Source: Telopea speciosissima
Taxonomy: Eukaryota; Streptophyta; Magnoliopsida; Proteales; Proteaceae
Assembly (NCBI RefSeq): GCF_018873765.1
Contig: NC_057925.1
Coordinates: forward strand, 12,039,568-12,103,567
DNA: 64,000 bases
Direction of reading: 5' to 3'
Below, piece by piece: positions 24,796 through 37,619 of the stretch. Both the position numbers and the translations under genes were made by a program. Under the pieces are notes generated by a model. It made no database searches. It saw only the letters and a program-made list of their open reading frames with translations, and was not told the origin of the DNA. Each line of letters starts with the position of its first letter. Position 1 is the stretch's first letter.

Positions 24796-26175
24796 CTGCG
24801 AGGGAATAAAGAAAGGGGCATAGTGAAAATGTGTGAGGAGGACAACAAAAAAGTTCTGGAATATAAATAAGTTTCTACAATGTATTTTAAATGATGGATA
24901 TGGTAGAACATGGTCTATATCAGATGCCAATTTTAAAGCTCAAATTCAGTTATCTCAATAATCCATGTGCTCTCTTGACATGCCATGTGGCAAAAGTAGG
25001 GCATGCCTGAAAAACTCTATAGATGGGACTGCTTAGCTAGAAATTCTGGTCCATTTAATCAATGCTATTTTTTTTTTTTTGGGGGGGGGGGGGGGGTGTG
25101 ATATGATTTCTATATCAAAATATAAAACATTAAATGGTAACTTCATCCCATATGTCTTTCCCAATCAAATATAAAACATAGAAAAATGAGATATCAATTT
25201 TGGCAAACTTGGTTTAATGGTAACAAATACAAAGTAAACATTAAATACATATTGGGACAATATGGAAGAGATGGGACCTTAGACTAGAGATTACCAACAG
25301 GAGACCCACTAGTGCAGTTGGGTGGAGCATGGTGCAGTAGAGTCCAAGGTCCCAAGAGTTCTAAATCTCAAGCCTCTTGCTCCTCAACGTACTCACCTTT
25401 ATCCCCCTTTGTCCCTCCTTATCCCCTCTGTACCTTCAAAAAGAAAAAAAAAATGGAAGTATAGAGATTAATTACCAAGGATAATACTACCCATCCAACA
25501 ATCGGTGTGATCAAATTACCCGCAAGCCAACCTCCCTTCCCCACCCCTCCCCCCCAAAAAAATAAAAAATAAAAAAAACAACATGAATTAAAGGGCCCTT
25601 TCCATCTTTGAGGATAGTTATGTATATGGCCCTTGACTCCCCCTTGCCAAATCATTTTAATTTCTTGGCTTAGAGTTCTAAAACTTTGGGCATTCTAAAA
25701 ATAATTGTAGCTATTATAACTTATTTTTAATTCAATAGGAAATCACAGTAGTGGTAGGGATACCTATTTTCTGTATAAAAATTTGGAAAAAGATAATAAT
25801 TTATTACAAAATATAATAGGGCAACTTACGAACTATAGCAAAGATTCTTTTTTACTTCAAATGAGTAATTTCATTGTTCTATTTTATTTTCCCCCCATTA
25901 TACGTCTGAAATCCTTTTGTTTACATTAGGTTTTTGCCCAATTTCTTTATGAACACCAAGAAAATTAAAGGGTATATAAGCAATCTATGATATCCTTCAG
26001 TTTTCTTATTGAATTACTCAATTAAATAAATTATTTTGTACTCATCTTAATTTATATAATTCACTAGCTTAAGTAAAATAGAATCTAAAAACTATTTCTT
26101 GATGAAAAATTTAAGAATTTATTAGGTAACATATAAATATCATAACAATAAGATGTGGCAACATTCAACCTATTT
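24796..26175. other. Duplicate of the receptor-kinase intron (3' part)
   Basis: No coding region. It matches 27508-29121 plus 30902-30930 of the intact kinase intron, including the GCCATGTGGCAAAA-type block near 24980 (compare 28080). Positions 26131-26145 are the uninterrupted target of the LINE found at 29122. Homology to the intron ends near 26175, where kinase 3'-flank sequence begins; this is the duplication junction. Confidence 0.8.
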
Positions 26176-27145
26176 ATCAAATTTTCTACATATTGGGGTT
26201 TTCCCTAGTTCATGAACAAAAGGATACTAAGCTAGACAACATTCTCATGAAGAACACCTTCTAGATTAAATTATAGTATTTTAACACATAAACAACCAAT
26301 GAGAATGGCTTAATCTTAATAGATCTCATACAATTAATTCTACTTAGATCATACTTTTTTTTTTTTTTTAAATAACACCATACCTAGTTCATTCCTGGAT
26401 GATCCCGTAGATTGTTTCCTAACCATGGTGTTCCATCCTGCGAGAACCTTTTGTGCCATGAAAACAAACTCATTTGTCCGAACCTTGAATTCTTCATATT
26501 CCCTCTGTATCCATGAAATGATGCATCAGATAACCCTGATAGACTCGATAACTAGAGCATAAGATAAGGAACATGATAATCAAATATCATAACATTCCCT
26601 CATTTTACAAAAATATCTAATACGACCAAATTTGAGTCTCTATGTGACTACAGAAGAAAAGTGGTCGAATGTTACCATGAAATTGTCTAAGGAGGCGAAA
26701 AGAGAACCCCTTGGAGTCAATTGTCAATACAGCATAAGGCTGAAACAAAAGGGCAGCCTTTGTGGCTTTATTCAAATTAAAATACCACTTCCCTGTTCCA
26801 AAATAAGAAAGGGATCAGGATGACTTAAATTGACATAAGAAAAACCTCATTTAGTCAGATAAAAATTAGGTAACCACCAATTCTAAGCATATTTATTAAA
26901 ATAGAGAAATCATTTTCTTAAAAAAAAAAATCACCTCCAAAGAAATAAAGATTCATGGTCTACAGTGAGTACTTCAGCCATGACATCCTCATCAAAAGCC
27001 CAAAAGGGTGATATAGTTTTGGAAATCAGAAAAAAAACCGTGCAAATAAGAAAAGGCTGACCTTGATAACTATTGCTTAATTTTGAGTGCAGTCTCAAAC
27101 GAATCGCCTCAATCCCTTGTTGGTCAAATGAATCATCGATCACAA
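26176..27145. other. 3' flank of the intact receptor-kinase gene
   Basis: Corresponds to 14230-15210 and 63240-64000. AT-rich; open frames at 26632-26823 and 26931-27143 lack recognisable domains. The kinase 3' UTR is expected in the part nearest 27145. Confidence 0.6.
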
Positions 27146-30100
27146 TTATTGTACTTCAATATCATTTAGGTCACCTAGAGTAATTTTATGAAAATGCTCC
27201 ACAAATGATGTTCGAAGAACAAGTAACTCTTCTGATACTTGACGCATAGTGGGGCGGGATTGTGGGTGACTGTGTAAACATGCAAGTGCTATTCTCACAA
27301 CAGAAACCACCTCCTTCGCAACATTTTGATGTGATGGAAAGATGAGTCTTGGATCTAACATGTCCCTTAATAGCATCTTTTGACCAACTGATGATGTTAA
27401 AGATAAAATGAGCTCCTCTGGATGCCTTCCCAAGATTGTTTCTAATGCCACTACTCCAAAACTATATACATCACACTTCTCAGTTAAAACCATACTGTAA
27501 GCAAGCTCTGCGAGGGAATAAAGAAAGAAGCTTGGTGAAAATGTATGAGGAGGACAACAAAAATGTTTTAGATTAGATACAAGTTTCGACAATATATTTT
27601 AAATGATGGATATGATAGAGCATGGTCTGAATTTATCAGATGTCAATTCCAAAGCTCAGATTCAGTTATCTCAGTAATCCATGTGCTGTGTTTTTAATCA
27701 TTAATCTTTTGATGTTTGTTTACCTAAGAAACAAATCTGTTGATGCTTCATTTTTTTACTGGGCTAACTCCGTGAGGCTGAAACTTCACATGTGAATAAG
27801 GGACCTTAGGGTGTCCACCCCACCACAAAATTTGGGTCCCATCCAATAGGGCACGTGGCAAAAAAAGAGTGGCTCATGCAGAGAAGTTGCTCTCCATGAC
27901 TTTGAAGGAAACTTGTGCCCAACAATCCTCCATTACTAATGAGTATTAATAGTGGATTTTGACACTAGTGTTTGCATACTACCCACATCAGAAGATAAAT
28001 TTCATCATGTGTTAAAATAAAGTTTCAAATAGGATTGGGGGATCATAGGTCCACTTGTTCACAAAGATAGTCTTTCTGACATGCCATGTAGCAAAACTAG
28101 GATGTGCCTGAAAAACTTTGCAGATGGGGCTGCTTTGCTTGAAATTCTGGTCCTTTTAGTCAGTGCAATTTTTTTTTGGGGATATGATTTGTATATAAAA
28201 AATAAAACATTAAATGGTAACAAATACAAAGTAAACATCAAATGCATATTGGGCCAATATGGAAGAGATGGGACCTTAGACTAGAGATTACCAAGACGAC
28301 AACTGCTAGTGTAGTTGGGTGGAGCATGCCACAGCAGAGCTCAGGGTCCCAAGAGTTCTCAATCTCGAACCTCTTGTTCCTCAACGTACCATTTATCACC
28401 CTTTTCCCCCCATTATCCCCTCTGCAACTTCAAAAAGGAAAAAAAAAGAAAGTATAGAGATTACCAAGGATAATACTACCCATCCAAAAATCGGTGTGAC
28501 CAAATTACCCAAGAGCCCACCTCCTCTCCCTCCCCCTGCAACAAAAAAATATATATAAAAATTCAAGGGGCTCTTTCCATGTTTGAAGATAGGTCTGTAT
28601 GTGCCCCTCGACGACTCCTCACCAAATTCTTTTAATTTCTTGGCCTAGACTTCTAAAACTTTGGACATTCAAAAAAGAATTGTAGCTATTGTAACTTATT
28701 TTTAATTCAATAGGAAAGCACAGTAGTGCTAGGGGTACCAATTTCCAATATAAGAATTTGGAAAAAAGATAATATTTTATAACAAAATATAATAGGGTAG
28801 CTTACGAACTATAGTAAGGCTTCTTTTTCACTTCAAACGAGTAATTTCATTGTTCTATTTTATTTTTCCCCCTTTATACTTCTGAATTCCTTTTGTTTGC
28901 AATAGGTTTTTGCCCAATTACCTTACAAACACCAAGAAATTCAAGGGTATCTAAGCAATCTATGATATCTTTTAGTTTTCTTATTGAATTACTCAATTAA
29001 ATAAATTATTTTGTACTCATCTTAATTTATATAATGCATTAGCTTAAGTAAAAACGAATCTAAAAATTATTTATTGATGGAAAATTTTAAGAATTTATTA
29101 GGTAACATATAAATATCATAATAGACTCCTTTGTAAGGCCTTACTTTGTAAGCTTTGTTGGCTGATCAAATCAGACTCCTCTAGGATGGGCAAATTTCTT
29201 TATGTGAGATTCACTTCCAAGGGCCACATAAAAAAATCACATCAATTCCTCATCAACTATTTGGTTAGGAATCAAGAAAATGTGGGCTTTCGCTTCTGCG
29301 CACGAATCTTAGATCATAGGCGATGGTTCCAAGATTTGATTTTTAGCATGATAACTGGTTAGGCGAAGAATCTATTGCAGTCCGTTCAGGTCTCCCTACT
29401 TCAATCTTTAAATCATTTGACACCTGCCTTTCAAGATTTATTGTGCAATCCCAATGACTTTTTTCTGCAGTTTCTTCTCCCTTCTCGAAACAGAGTTTTA
29501 CAGACGCATCAAATATCAAACTTCCATCAATAACTGTGGATGCTATGAGGGTCTGGACGCTATCCAAGATGGGAAATTTCATAGGGAAGTCAGCTTGGGA
29601 AGGCATTAGTCAGCCGCTAACAAAATTTCATGGCACGCCATGGTTTGGGCAAAATTTTTACACCCATGACAATCTTTATTTGGTTGGCGTTTGATGCATG
29701 TTAAATTGCCAACTGACGTGATGATTTCTCAAAGAGCTGTTCCGATAGTTTCTCATTGTTGTTTATGCCTGCACGCTATTGAAATTCAACGTCATATTTT
29801 TCATGAGTGCTCATTCTCTTTGAAGGTATGGCGGGACTTCCTTTCTTTGTTCCAGATGGTGTGGCCGAATAAATCTTCGATTATGGATTTATTAGTCTGG
29901 TGGAAAGAAAAATCAAATGCTATCTCTCTTTCAAGTGTATGGCAGGCTGGGTTCATTTTGGTGGCTTATCACATATGGCAGGAGCGGCATAAGTGACGTT
30001 TTGAAATCTTTCTAGTACTGTTATGCGCTTCATTAAATTGGACCACAAAGATGCTTCAACCTGCATGCATTGCAAAATCCGATCCTTTCAAGACCTGGTA

Positions 30101-33100
30101 CTTGCTCGACAGATCGGTGCCACCTTCCAGAAGTCTAAGTCCTGCCATATTATTGAAATAATATGGAGGAAGCCGGAGGAGTAAACTCAACATAGATGGA
30201 TGTTCTATGGGAAATCCAAGTCATTCAAGTGTTGCAGGTATTTTTCAGAATTCTCAGGGCATTCCAACAGGCAGTTTCTCTATTTATTTGGGGATTTTGA
30301 CAAATTTCTTCGTTGAGTTCTCAGCTTTCTTCTTTGGAGTCCAAATGACTAGGGATAAAAATATCAACCTTCTTTGGGTTGAGGGAGATGCTGAAGCGGT
30401 GATTATGTCAATAAAGAATGGCAAGATCCCGTGGGAGTTCAAGCAAAAATGGTTTGATGTGGTGAATTATCTTCTAGCTATAACATGGCAAATAACCCAT
30501 AGCTATAGAGAGGCAAATACAATGGCAGATCTATTGGCTAAAAGGATTGCAACAATTCAGGTGTCTCATTGTTGGGTAGATTCTCCAACTTTCGTCCATT
30601 ATGAGATTGAATGGGACCTGCAGGAAAGAAGTCGGTTTCACTTTGCTCAAGGCTGAATTCTATCACTTCGAGTTTGGATTAGTCTATTTCTCTAGAACCC
30701 TGTTGATGGCCATGCCAAAGGTGTGGTTCTAGAGTAATAGCTCTAATCTCTTTTGCTCCTCTAAGGTTACCTACCGAAGAGGATTTGTTTTGGGTTTTCT
30801 ATGGATTTTCCCTTTTGGGGACTTCTGATCTTGTAATTATTCCTATATTTTAATACACATTTTTTGCTGATCTTTAGCGCAAAAGAATATAAATATCATA
30901 ACAATAAGACGTGACAACATTCAGCCTATTGTTCTAAAATGATTGTAAATAAAAGAAACTAAAAAAAAAATTACCTAAGTTTTGAATTTTGATGTGTGTC
31001 ACCATTCATCCTAATAATCTAAAAGAATTGCAATCCAAAGCAACTAACATACATTTTTCTCTTACTGAAGTTTAGTTGATTGTGTATTAGATCATTCAAA
31101 TTTTGAATAAGATGTTTATCAAATTATGATAATTGTGCTTCCACTTGGAATCGAAGATATGAGGTAGAAACACATTTAAATTTTTTTTTCCTTTCTTGAT
31201 ACTATGACAACAAATGCTTGAATGACCCAATTTAGCAAAAAAAATCCAAAGTCTTAAATAATGAAGTGAAAATAAAGAAATCATGATAAACAACAATAAA
31301 AGCATAGTATATAGTGGTAGTAAATTTAAATACCTGGAGCAATATATCCATGAGTTCCTTTAAGTGACGTCCAATTAGATGAGTCTGGCTTTAATAGTCT
31401 TGCAATGCCAAAATCAGATACACGAGCCTCGAGTTCCAAGTCCAGCAATATATTTTTGCTTGAAATATCCCGATGAATTATTGGTAGAATAAAATCATGG
31501 TGCAAGTAAGACAAAGCATTGGCCACACTTTTAATGGAATTTACTCTTTTCACCCAATCGAACTCCACAGCCTCTGCTTGATTGCTCAATATACGTGCTA
31601 AGCTTCCTTTTTCCATGTACTCGTAAACAAGAAATGTGCACCGTGGGTGAGAGCAAAATCCATAAAGTTTGACAATGTTTCGATGCCTTATTTCTGTTAA
31701 CACACGTATTTCATTCCCAAAGCTTTCCTCAGTCACTATTGTCGTGCCTTCTAATGGATGGAACTTCTTCAAGGCTACTACATGGCCTGTAGGTAGCACT
31801 GCTTTGTAAACACTCCTAGAATTCCCATTTCCAATGCAATATTTGGCATCAAAATCCTCTGTTGCTTTTATAATGTCCTCAAAAGCAATCTTTCCATCGA
31901 AATCCCATATTGAAAAAATATTGCCATGGTTTCTTCTTGTTGCTTCTATATTTTCTTTTTTTGCTTTTTGTTGCATGAGGAAAAGGACACCAACAATTGC
32001 AAATGCAAGGAACACAGTTCCTATCAAAGAAGCAACGATGGATATGATGACTTTGTGTCCATTTTTTTTCGATCCCTTGCTTGTATGAGATTGATGGCAG
32101 GGGATTAGACCTTGAAGTTCACCACATAACCCTTTATTGTTTCTAAATGCTTGTGGTGAAGCAGCATTTCTGAAAACCCTATTGTTAGGAACAACACCCT
32201 CCAACTCATTATGGGAAAAATCAAGAGATATTAAGCTAACCATCTCTATGAGAGAAAGGGGTATCGAGCCTGTGACCATATTGTGGGATAGATTCAAAAT
32301 TACCAACTTTATCAACTTTCCAAGTTGTGGTGGTATTAGTCCACTAATTGAGTTATGACTAAGGTCCAATTGAGCTTGTAGGGATACCAGATCACCAATT
32401 TGAGATGGAATGCTTCCATTCAATGAATTCTGGCTCAAATTTAATGAAAAAAGTTTGGAGCATTGACAAAGCTGAGCCGGAATTGATCCAATTAGCCTAT
32501 TTGCTGAGAGGTCTAGACTTTCCAAACTGATTAATTTTCCGATTTCAATTGGTACGTGCCCTGTAATCTGGTTGTCACTTAAATTCAAGCGGAGCAAAGT
32601 GGATAAGTTACCAAGTTCCGTTGGTATTTCTCCAACAAGTTTGTTGGAAGAAAGGTCAAGTTGTCCAAGTCGAGTTAAATGGCCAATCTCAGGTGGTATC
32701 TTCCCACTAATAATATTTCCAGAAATCTTTAGCACTGACAAATTCTTACATTCTCCCCAGTTTGGTGAGAGCTCACCATAGAGTCTGTTAAAACTCATGT
32801 CAATGAGATAAAGATGTGGATGTACATCAAAACTGTCAGTTATATTTCCAACAAATAGGTTATTGTTAAGTCGAACTCTTGTTAAACTTGTGCAATTTCT
32901 AAAGTCTGGAATAGGACCCAGGAGACTACTGTTAAAAACCGCTAATATTTGAAGTGATCGTCCTTGGCACATTTGTTTTGGTAAACTTCCAAAAAATTGA
33001 TTGTTATCCAAAGCGAGTACCTCTAGTTTACTTAAGTTAGCTAGAGAACGAGGGATTGGACCGCTGAGTTTGTTCTGACCTAGTGATAAAAAAATCAGAT

Positions 33101-34179
33101 TCGCCATATCTCCAATTTCTGAAGGCACCGGACCAGAAAATTCATTCCCACGCAAATAGAGATCCTCTAGCTTACTTAAGTTAGCTAGAGAACGAGGGAT
33201 TGGACCCGCTGAGTTTGTTCAGACCTAGTGTTAAATCAATCAGATTCTGCAGATCTCCAATTTCAGAAGGCAACGGACCAGAAAATTCATTCTCACGCAA
33301 ATAGAGATCCTCTAGCTTACTTAAGCTAGCAAGAGAACGAGGGATTGGACCGCTGAGTTTGTTCTGATTTAGTGCCAAACCAATCAGATTCTCCAGATCT
33401 CCAATTTCTGAAGGTATTGAACCACTGAATTCATTGGAATGCAAATATAGATATTCGAGGTTGGTTAAATTAGCTAGGACAGGGGGGATCAAACCAATGA
33501 ATTTATTCCAACCTATTGATAATACAACCAGATTTTTCATACTCCCTATTTCTAAAGGAATATTGCCACTGATTTCATTGGCATGGAGGTATACGAAGCG
33601 AAGGCTGCTTAAATTACTCAAGGTGAGAGGCAGAACGCTGGAAAGATTATTAAAGGAGAGATCGAAGTGGGTGAGCTTGGAGAGGCTACCAATATGCATT
33701 GGTATGGGTCCTGTGAGTCCATTGAGGCTGAGATTGAGACGGAGGAGATTGGGAAAAGAAGAGAAGGTCAAGTTATGAAGCGTACCTTGCAGCTCTGCTT
33801 TCGGAAGGCTTATCTCAACCACACTACTTCCGACTTTGTTGCAAGTTATGCCAAACCAGTTGCATGGTGAGATTGCTGATGATGATGAAGCGGCATTAGT
33901 AGTATTTGTGTTGGGAGATGGTGATGTAGTAGTAAGCTTCCAAGAACCGAGAGCTGCAACGGAGTAGTTTAGAAGGCTGGCTTTCCATTTGAGGAGAGCC
34001 TCTGCTTCACTTGACAGCTGATCAGAGACGACCAGCCTTGATTCACTACTAAACGCAGTAGAGGAACTGAAGAAGCTCACAAGGCAAAGAAACGCTACAA
34101 CGGTCGGAAAGAAGAATAACAACGGAGGAGTTGTCAGAGATCGAGTAGAAGGAGTGTTGGTTGTGGTGGAGTAAGCCAT
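27146..34179 (-). CDS. MIK2-like LRR receptor-like kinase (two exons, one frameshift)
   Basis: Plasma-membrane receptor kinase of the MIK2-like group; Arabidopsis MIK2 senses small secreted peptides, and the ligand here is unknown. Exon 1 is 34179-31334 and the last exon 27507-27146, joined across a 3.8-kb GT-AG intron that restores GYIAPELAYSM. Total length implies about 1068 residues, near the MIK2 length. Visible: a hydrophobic N-terminal signal, LRR N-terminal domain ([19 protein letters not shown]), about twenty LRRs, a transmembrane helix ([20 protein letters not shown], near residue 715-735), then a kinase with [19 protein letters not shown] (RD type), SDFGIA and the APE segment. The P-loop reads GNGNSRSV, lacking the usual third glycine. 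One extra base in a C run at 33205-33207 shifts the LRR frame, so this is a recent pseudogene or an assembly error. The neighbouring partial duplicate suggests a tandem receptor cluster. Confidence 0.82.
29107..30901 (+). mobile_element. 5'-truncated L1-type LINE in the receptor-kinase intron
   Basis: A 15-bp direct repeat ATATAAATATCATAA at 29107-29121 and 30887-30901 flanks a 1.77-kb insert, in opposite orientation to the kinase gene. It encodes decayed reverse-transcriptase C-terminal sequence, the zinc-binding domain ([20 protein letters not shown], near 29755-29820) and an RNase H domain ([12 protein letters not shown], then VEGDAEAV and [12 protein letters not shown], to about 30560). 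The frame is broken in several places. The empty site at 26131-26145 in the duplicated intron shows it came in after that duplication. Confidence 0.92.
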
Positions 34180-34265
34180 GGATGGGTGATACCTCCCTTA
34201 CGATGTTGGTTGGTTGATTGGTTGGTTCGCACTTTGCTCATATGTGAAAAGACCTTTTGTTTCAT

Positions 34266-34282
34266 TGCCAATTTATAGACGT
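34266..34282 (-). promoter_or_regulatory. Probable TATA box of the receptor kinase
   Basis: On the minus strand CTATAAATTGG lies about 90 bp upstream of the kinase ATG (34177-34179). This spacing suits a short 5' UTR. A similar but degenerate stretch occurs near 44290-44480 without a gene. Confidence 0.5.
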
Positions 34283-35958
34283 CCTGTTGTTTTGAAAAAG
34301 TCCTATCGATTTTTATTTATTTATTTTTTGCTTTAATAAAAATCTCTTAATTAATTAACGAGGTCAGTCAGCGAAAGGGATTTCCCATTTGGGTTTGTTT
34401 TTCCACATGTACCTTTAATTCACTTCTCTTTCGTTGTGGGGAAAGGATCCTATCTGTATCTGTGCCTTATTGTGGAAAAACTTTTGGTTATTCTGTCCCA
34501 ACTCCCAGGAAGGAACGTGAGAATAAAGTAATCTCAATCCAACGATAACCACGTGTCATTCTGCGGTTTGAAAAGATTTATTTTATCTGTAACACATATT
34601 ATTAGATGGGTGCGGCTGGTTATAATTAAGAAGGTTACAAATAGATTTTATAATCGGACTTACATGTCTTTTAATATAACTGTTATAACAATTTATGTAA
34701 GGACAATTAGTGTAACTTCACATAAAAAATAATCAAGTGACTATATTATTTATGTTTCTTTGAATTAAAAGGATAAAATAAGAAATGCATAATCAATTTT
34801 TAGTTTTGAATAGGACATTCTCCCTGAGTTACAAATAGATGACCGCTGGAGGTTGTGACTTTAAATGCTCATCTAACTTCTCAATTTTTTATTTGTTTTA
34901 TCCTCTATATAAATGACAGCGGCCGTAAATGACATTCACTTTATAACTAGGGTAGGGATTAGCTGGGCCTTGTGGCCTTAAATGCTCACCTAACCTAGCA
35001 AATGGCAACAAGTCTTTTTATTGGACGGCAAAAAAATTGGTCTTCGTTGTTAATAACTAGGGTAGGGATTAGCTAGGCCTTGTGGCCTTAAATGCTCACC
35101 TAACGTCTTAGTTTTTTTATTTTTTTCATCCTCTATATAAATGACAGATGTACTCTATATGGCTTTAGCAAATGGCAACAAGTTTTCTACCAAAAAAAAA
35201 AAAATAGCAACAAGTTTTTTTATTGGACGGTGAAAAAATTGGTCTTTGTTGGTTTAACTCAAGCTCATGTCTTTTTTATGGGGAGTGATGTCAATTTTCA
35301 TCCCTATTCAATTAGATCGATTGACACGGACAGGTTCAATTTGTTTGGTTTGGGGTTTTATGAAATTAGTTGTAACCGATATTAAACCAATTTCATCCAA
35401 ACCGTAAAATCCGAACCAAAACAAACTAAAACCCATAAAAGGTTACAAAAAAAAAAAAAAGACAAGCCTGATCAAAATCGGACCGAACTAACTAATTATT
35501 ACTCTTACTTTAGATGCACTGAACCTATAGCACTTCACACACAGGCTGTGCTTTCAGCTATTTCTTGTACAAACTTGATTTCTTGGTTGAGAAAATAAAC
35601 CCATTTCCAAGGTTCAATCCTAGGGGTATCAATAAGTCAGTTTGGGTTGGTTTTGATTCGGCTGAGTTGATTATGGTGTGGGAATGGAAAATCCAAAATC
35701 AAACCAATAAAGAAAGTTCGGTTTCATGTTGTATTGATTTCTTGTATCTGTTTGTTACTAGGATCAACTTTGGTTTCGGTTCGATTTAAATTCGATTTAA
35801 TATACATATTTATACAAAACTATGAAAAAAAAATTCAACAAATAGAAATTTTTTGCTACTAGTCAAATGTGCAAATGTGTCGAGTAGGTGTTCTAAGATA
35901 CAACTATCCCTAACATTGCACTAGTATCCTACAAAATTAATGCATCATAGAAAAATCT
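34283..35958. repeat. Receptor-kinase upstream region with an irregular tandem duplication
   Basis: No gene seen. Positions 34857-35060 and 35060-35260 share blocks (TAGGGTAGGGATTAGCT, AAATGCTCAYCTAAC, CCTCTATATAAATGACAG, TTATTGGACGG) in changed order and spacing, showing local duplication with rearrangement. From 35280 to 35480 and 35620 to 35800 lie fragments of the GGTTCGGTT-rich dispersed repeat. Confidence 0.6.
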
Positions 35959-36760
35959 AGGGGTTCAACCGGTCCTAGTTGGGCCGGATTTTTTCAAACC
36001 CCAACCCTAAGTCCCTTTAGCCCAGTCTTGAACCCTAAGTCGGGCTGGGATATTGCTGCCCAAGCTCAACCCAACCTTGTCTAACCCTAATTGATGTTGA
36101 TTGGGACAGGCTGGCTTGGGTTGGCCCTGAGAATCTTTTTTTTTTTTGTTGTCATTTTTTGGCTAGGTAATTATGTCACACTAGCCCTTTTATAATTGAA
36201 TGTATGACATTATAATGGCAAAAGGTTATGTGCACGGTCCTATCCCCCCCACTAAGGGGGTCAAAATGACTTAAATTGATAAACCCCCTATTGACACTTC
36301 GTAACCCATTCCCTCTCATACGACATTGCATGAAAACCACCCCATGTTATTATTATTAGGGCAAGAGATCGTTAGTTGGTTGTATTGCACATGCAGCAAT
36401 GTAAGGGCCAATGAGAGTGTACCCCTGGGCATATCAACTTAGATGTCATTTTTTATTTCAGGGGGGTAGAGCAGTACTTTTGTGTGCTCCTATGTTTGCG
36501 TGCAGTAGCCATGGGATCAGGTACCATACTTTTTCCCCCTTGTTATTATGATAAGTATGATCTTATTATTTATACTAATAATATCGTACATGGCTATACT
36601 GGGCTGGGCTCAATTCAAGCCCGGCCCAACCCTACTTGAACCTCCAAAGCTCAATCCTAACCCATCTCGGGGGCTGAAAATCTTAGCCCGGGGCTTATCG
36701 ACCGCAAGATAGGCTTTGGAAAAATCAGGTTTGACGGGCAAGTTGGAGATTCCTAGGAAG
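35959..36760. repeat. GC-rich hAT-MITE-like repeat, interrupted
   Basis: Starts TAGGGGTTCAACCGG, with GGCCCAAGC/AGCCCAACC words, and resumes at about 36595-36756. The middle (about 36200-36560) is unrelated sequence that looks like a later insertion. Ends are degraded. Confidence 0.5.
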
Positions 36761-37446
36761 AAAAAAAAACCTACGTTTTAAGCGGAACAAAATAAAGAAT
36801 CTACAGCTTTTTGCAAAATGTCAAATGTACTTGTTGCCGTAGGAAACTGACCGGGCTGACGTGGATGAACACTCCTACAAGGCTAGGAAGCATAGAACAT
36901 AAGAGAGCACCCGAGCAAACTACAAGGGAGACTCTCTGATGCTTAAGTTAGGTTCCCAAACAAAGATACGAATTTTTGCAAAGTAATTGCGCAAGAGAAT
37001 AGAGATTAATCGATCCCCTTAGCTAGGTGTTGGTCTTTGTATTTATAGGGTAAGAGTTTGTTATCCCACCAAAAGTCAGTGTTGGGAGTCCAGCATTGGT
37101 AGGCTGACTCCCCCATGGAAGGTGAATCTTTGTAGGAGTCTAATATGGTAGGAAATTATCATGGGGGATCCTGGAGGGAAAGTCCTAAAAAACGTATATG
37201 TATCTGTTTAGGATATCCGTATATGATTAGAGGGTTTCTTGATCCAATTCAGATAATTTGGAACACACTTTATCCGATTCGAATAGATATCCAATTAATA
37301 ATTATAAAATTAACTAGCTAATGATTTTGCAGACTCTTGAAGATTCGACTGATTATAGAGAACGAGGATAAGAGCTTGGACAACTGAGAAACTTGGATGA
37401 GAGTGAATCGTATCTTGCAAGGAAGGAAGGTCTAGGTTACAAAAGT
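36761..37446. other. Unassigned repeat-like stretch, possibly an LTR remnant (fossil)
   Basis: Contains GGAGACTCTCTGATGCTTAAG near 36930 and a TATTTATAGGG box near 37042, a combination seen in the promoter half of some plant LTRs. No ends, primer site or coding domain were found, so the family is unknown. Confidence 0.35.
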
Positions 37447-37556
37447 CAAGGATGTAAACAATTACTCAAAAAATTGAATTCAATTTGCATCTATCTGATC
37501 AGGAGATATCCTGATCCAATCACATCCTATCCGTGGTTGATCTATTTACATCTCTA
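37447..37556. mobile_element. Short hAT-type MITE
   Basis: Left end GGATGTAAACA and right end TTTACATCTCTA match the terminal repeats of the 270-bp MITE at 61257-61526. The internal 90 bp are different or deleted. No clean 8-bp duplication is visible. Confidence 0.5.
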
Positions 37557-37619
37557 GGATTATCCAACGTTGATTGAGATATCACAAACTTGGTTTTAAA
37601 ATCAACCATGGAGAGGCGA

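Noticed and set aside
25070-25100. T-run followed by a G-run
   Set aside because: Simple homopolymer tracts in intron-like sequence; the duplicate at 28170 has a shorter version, consistent with slippage.
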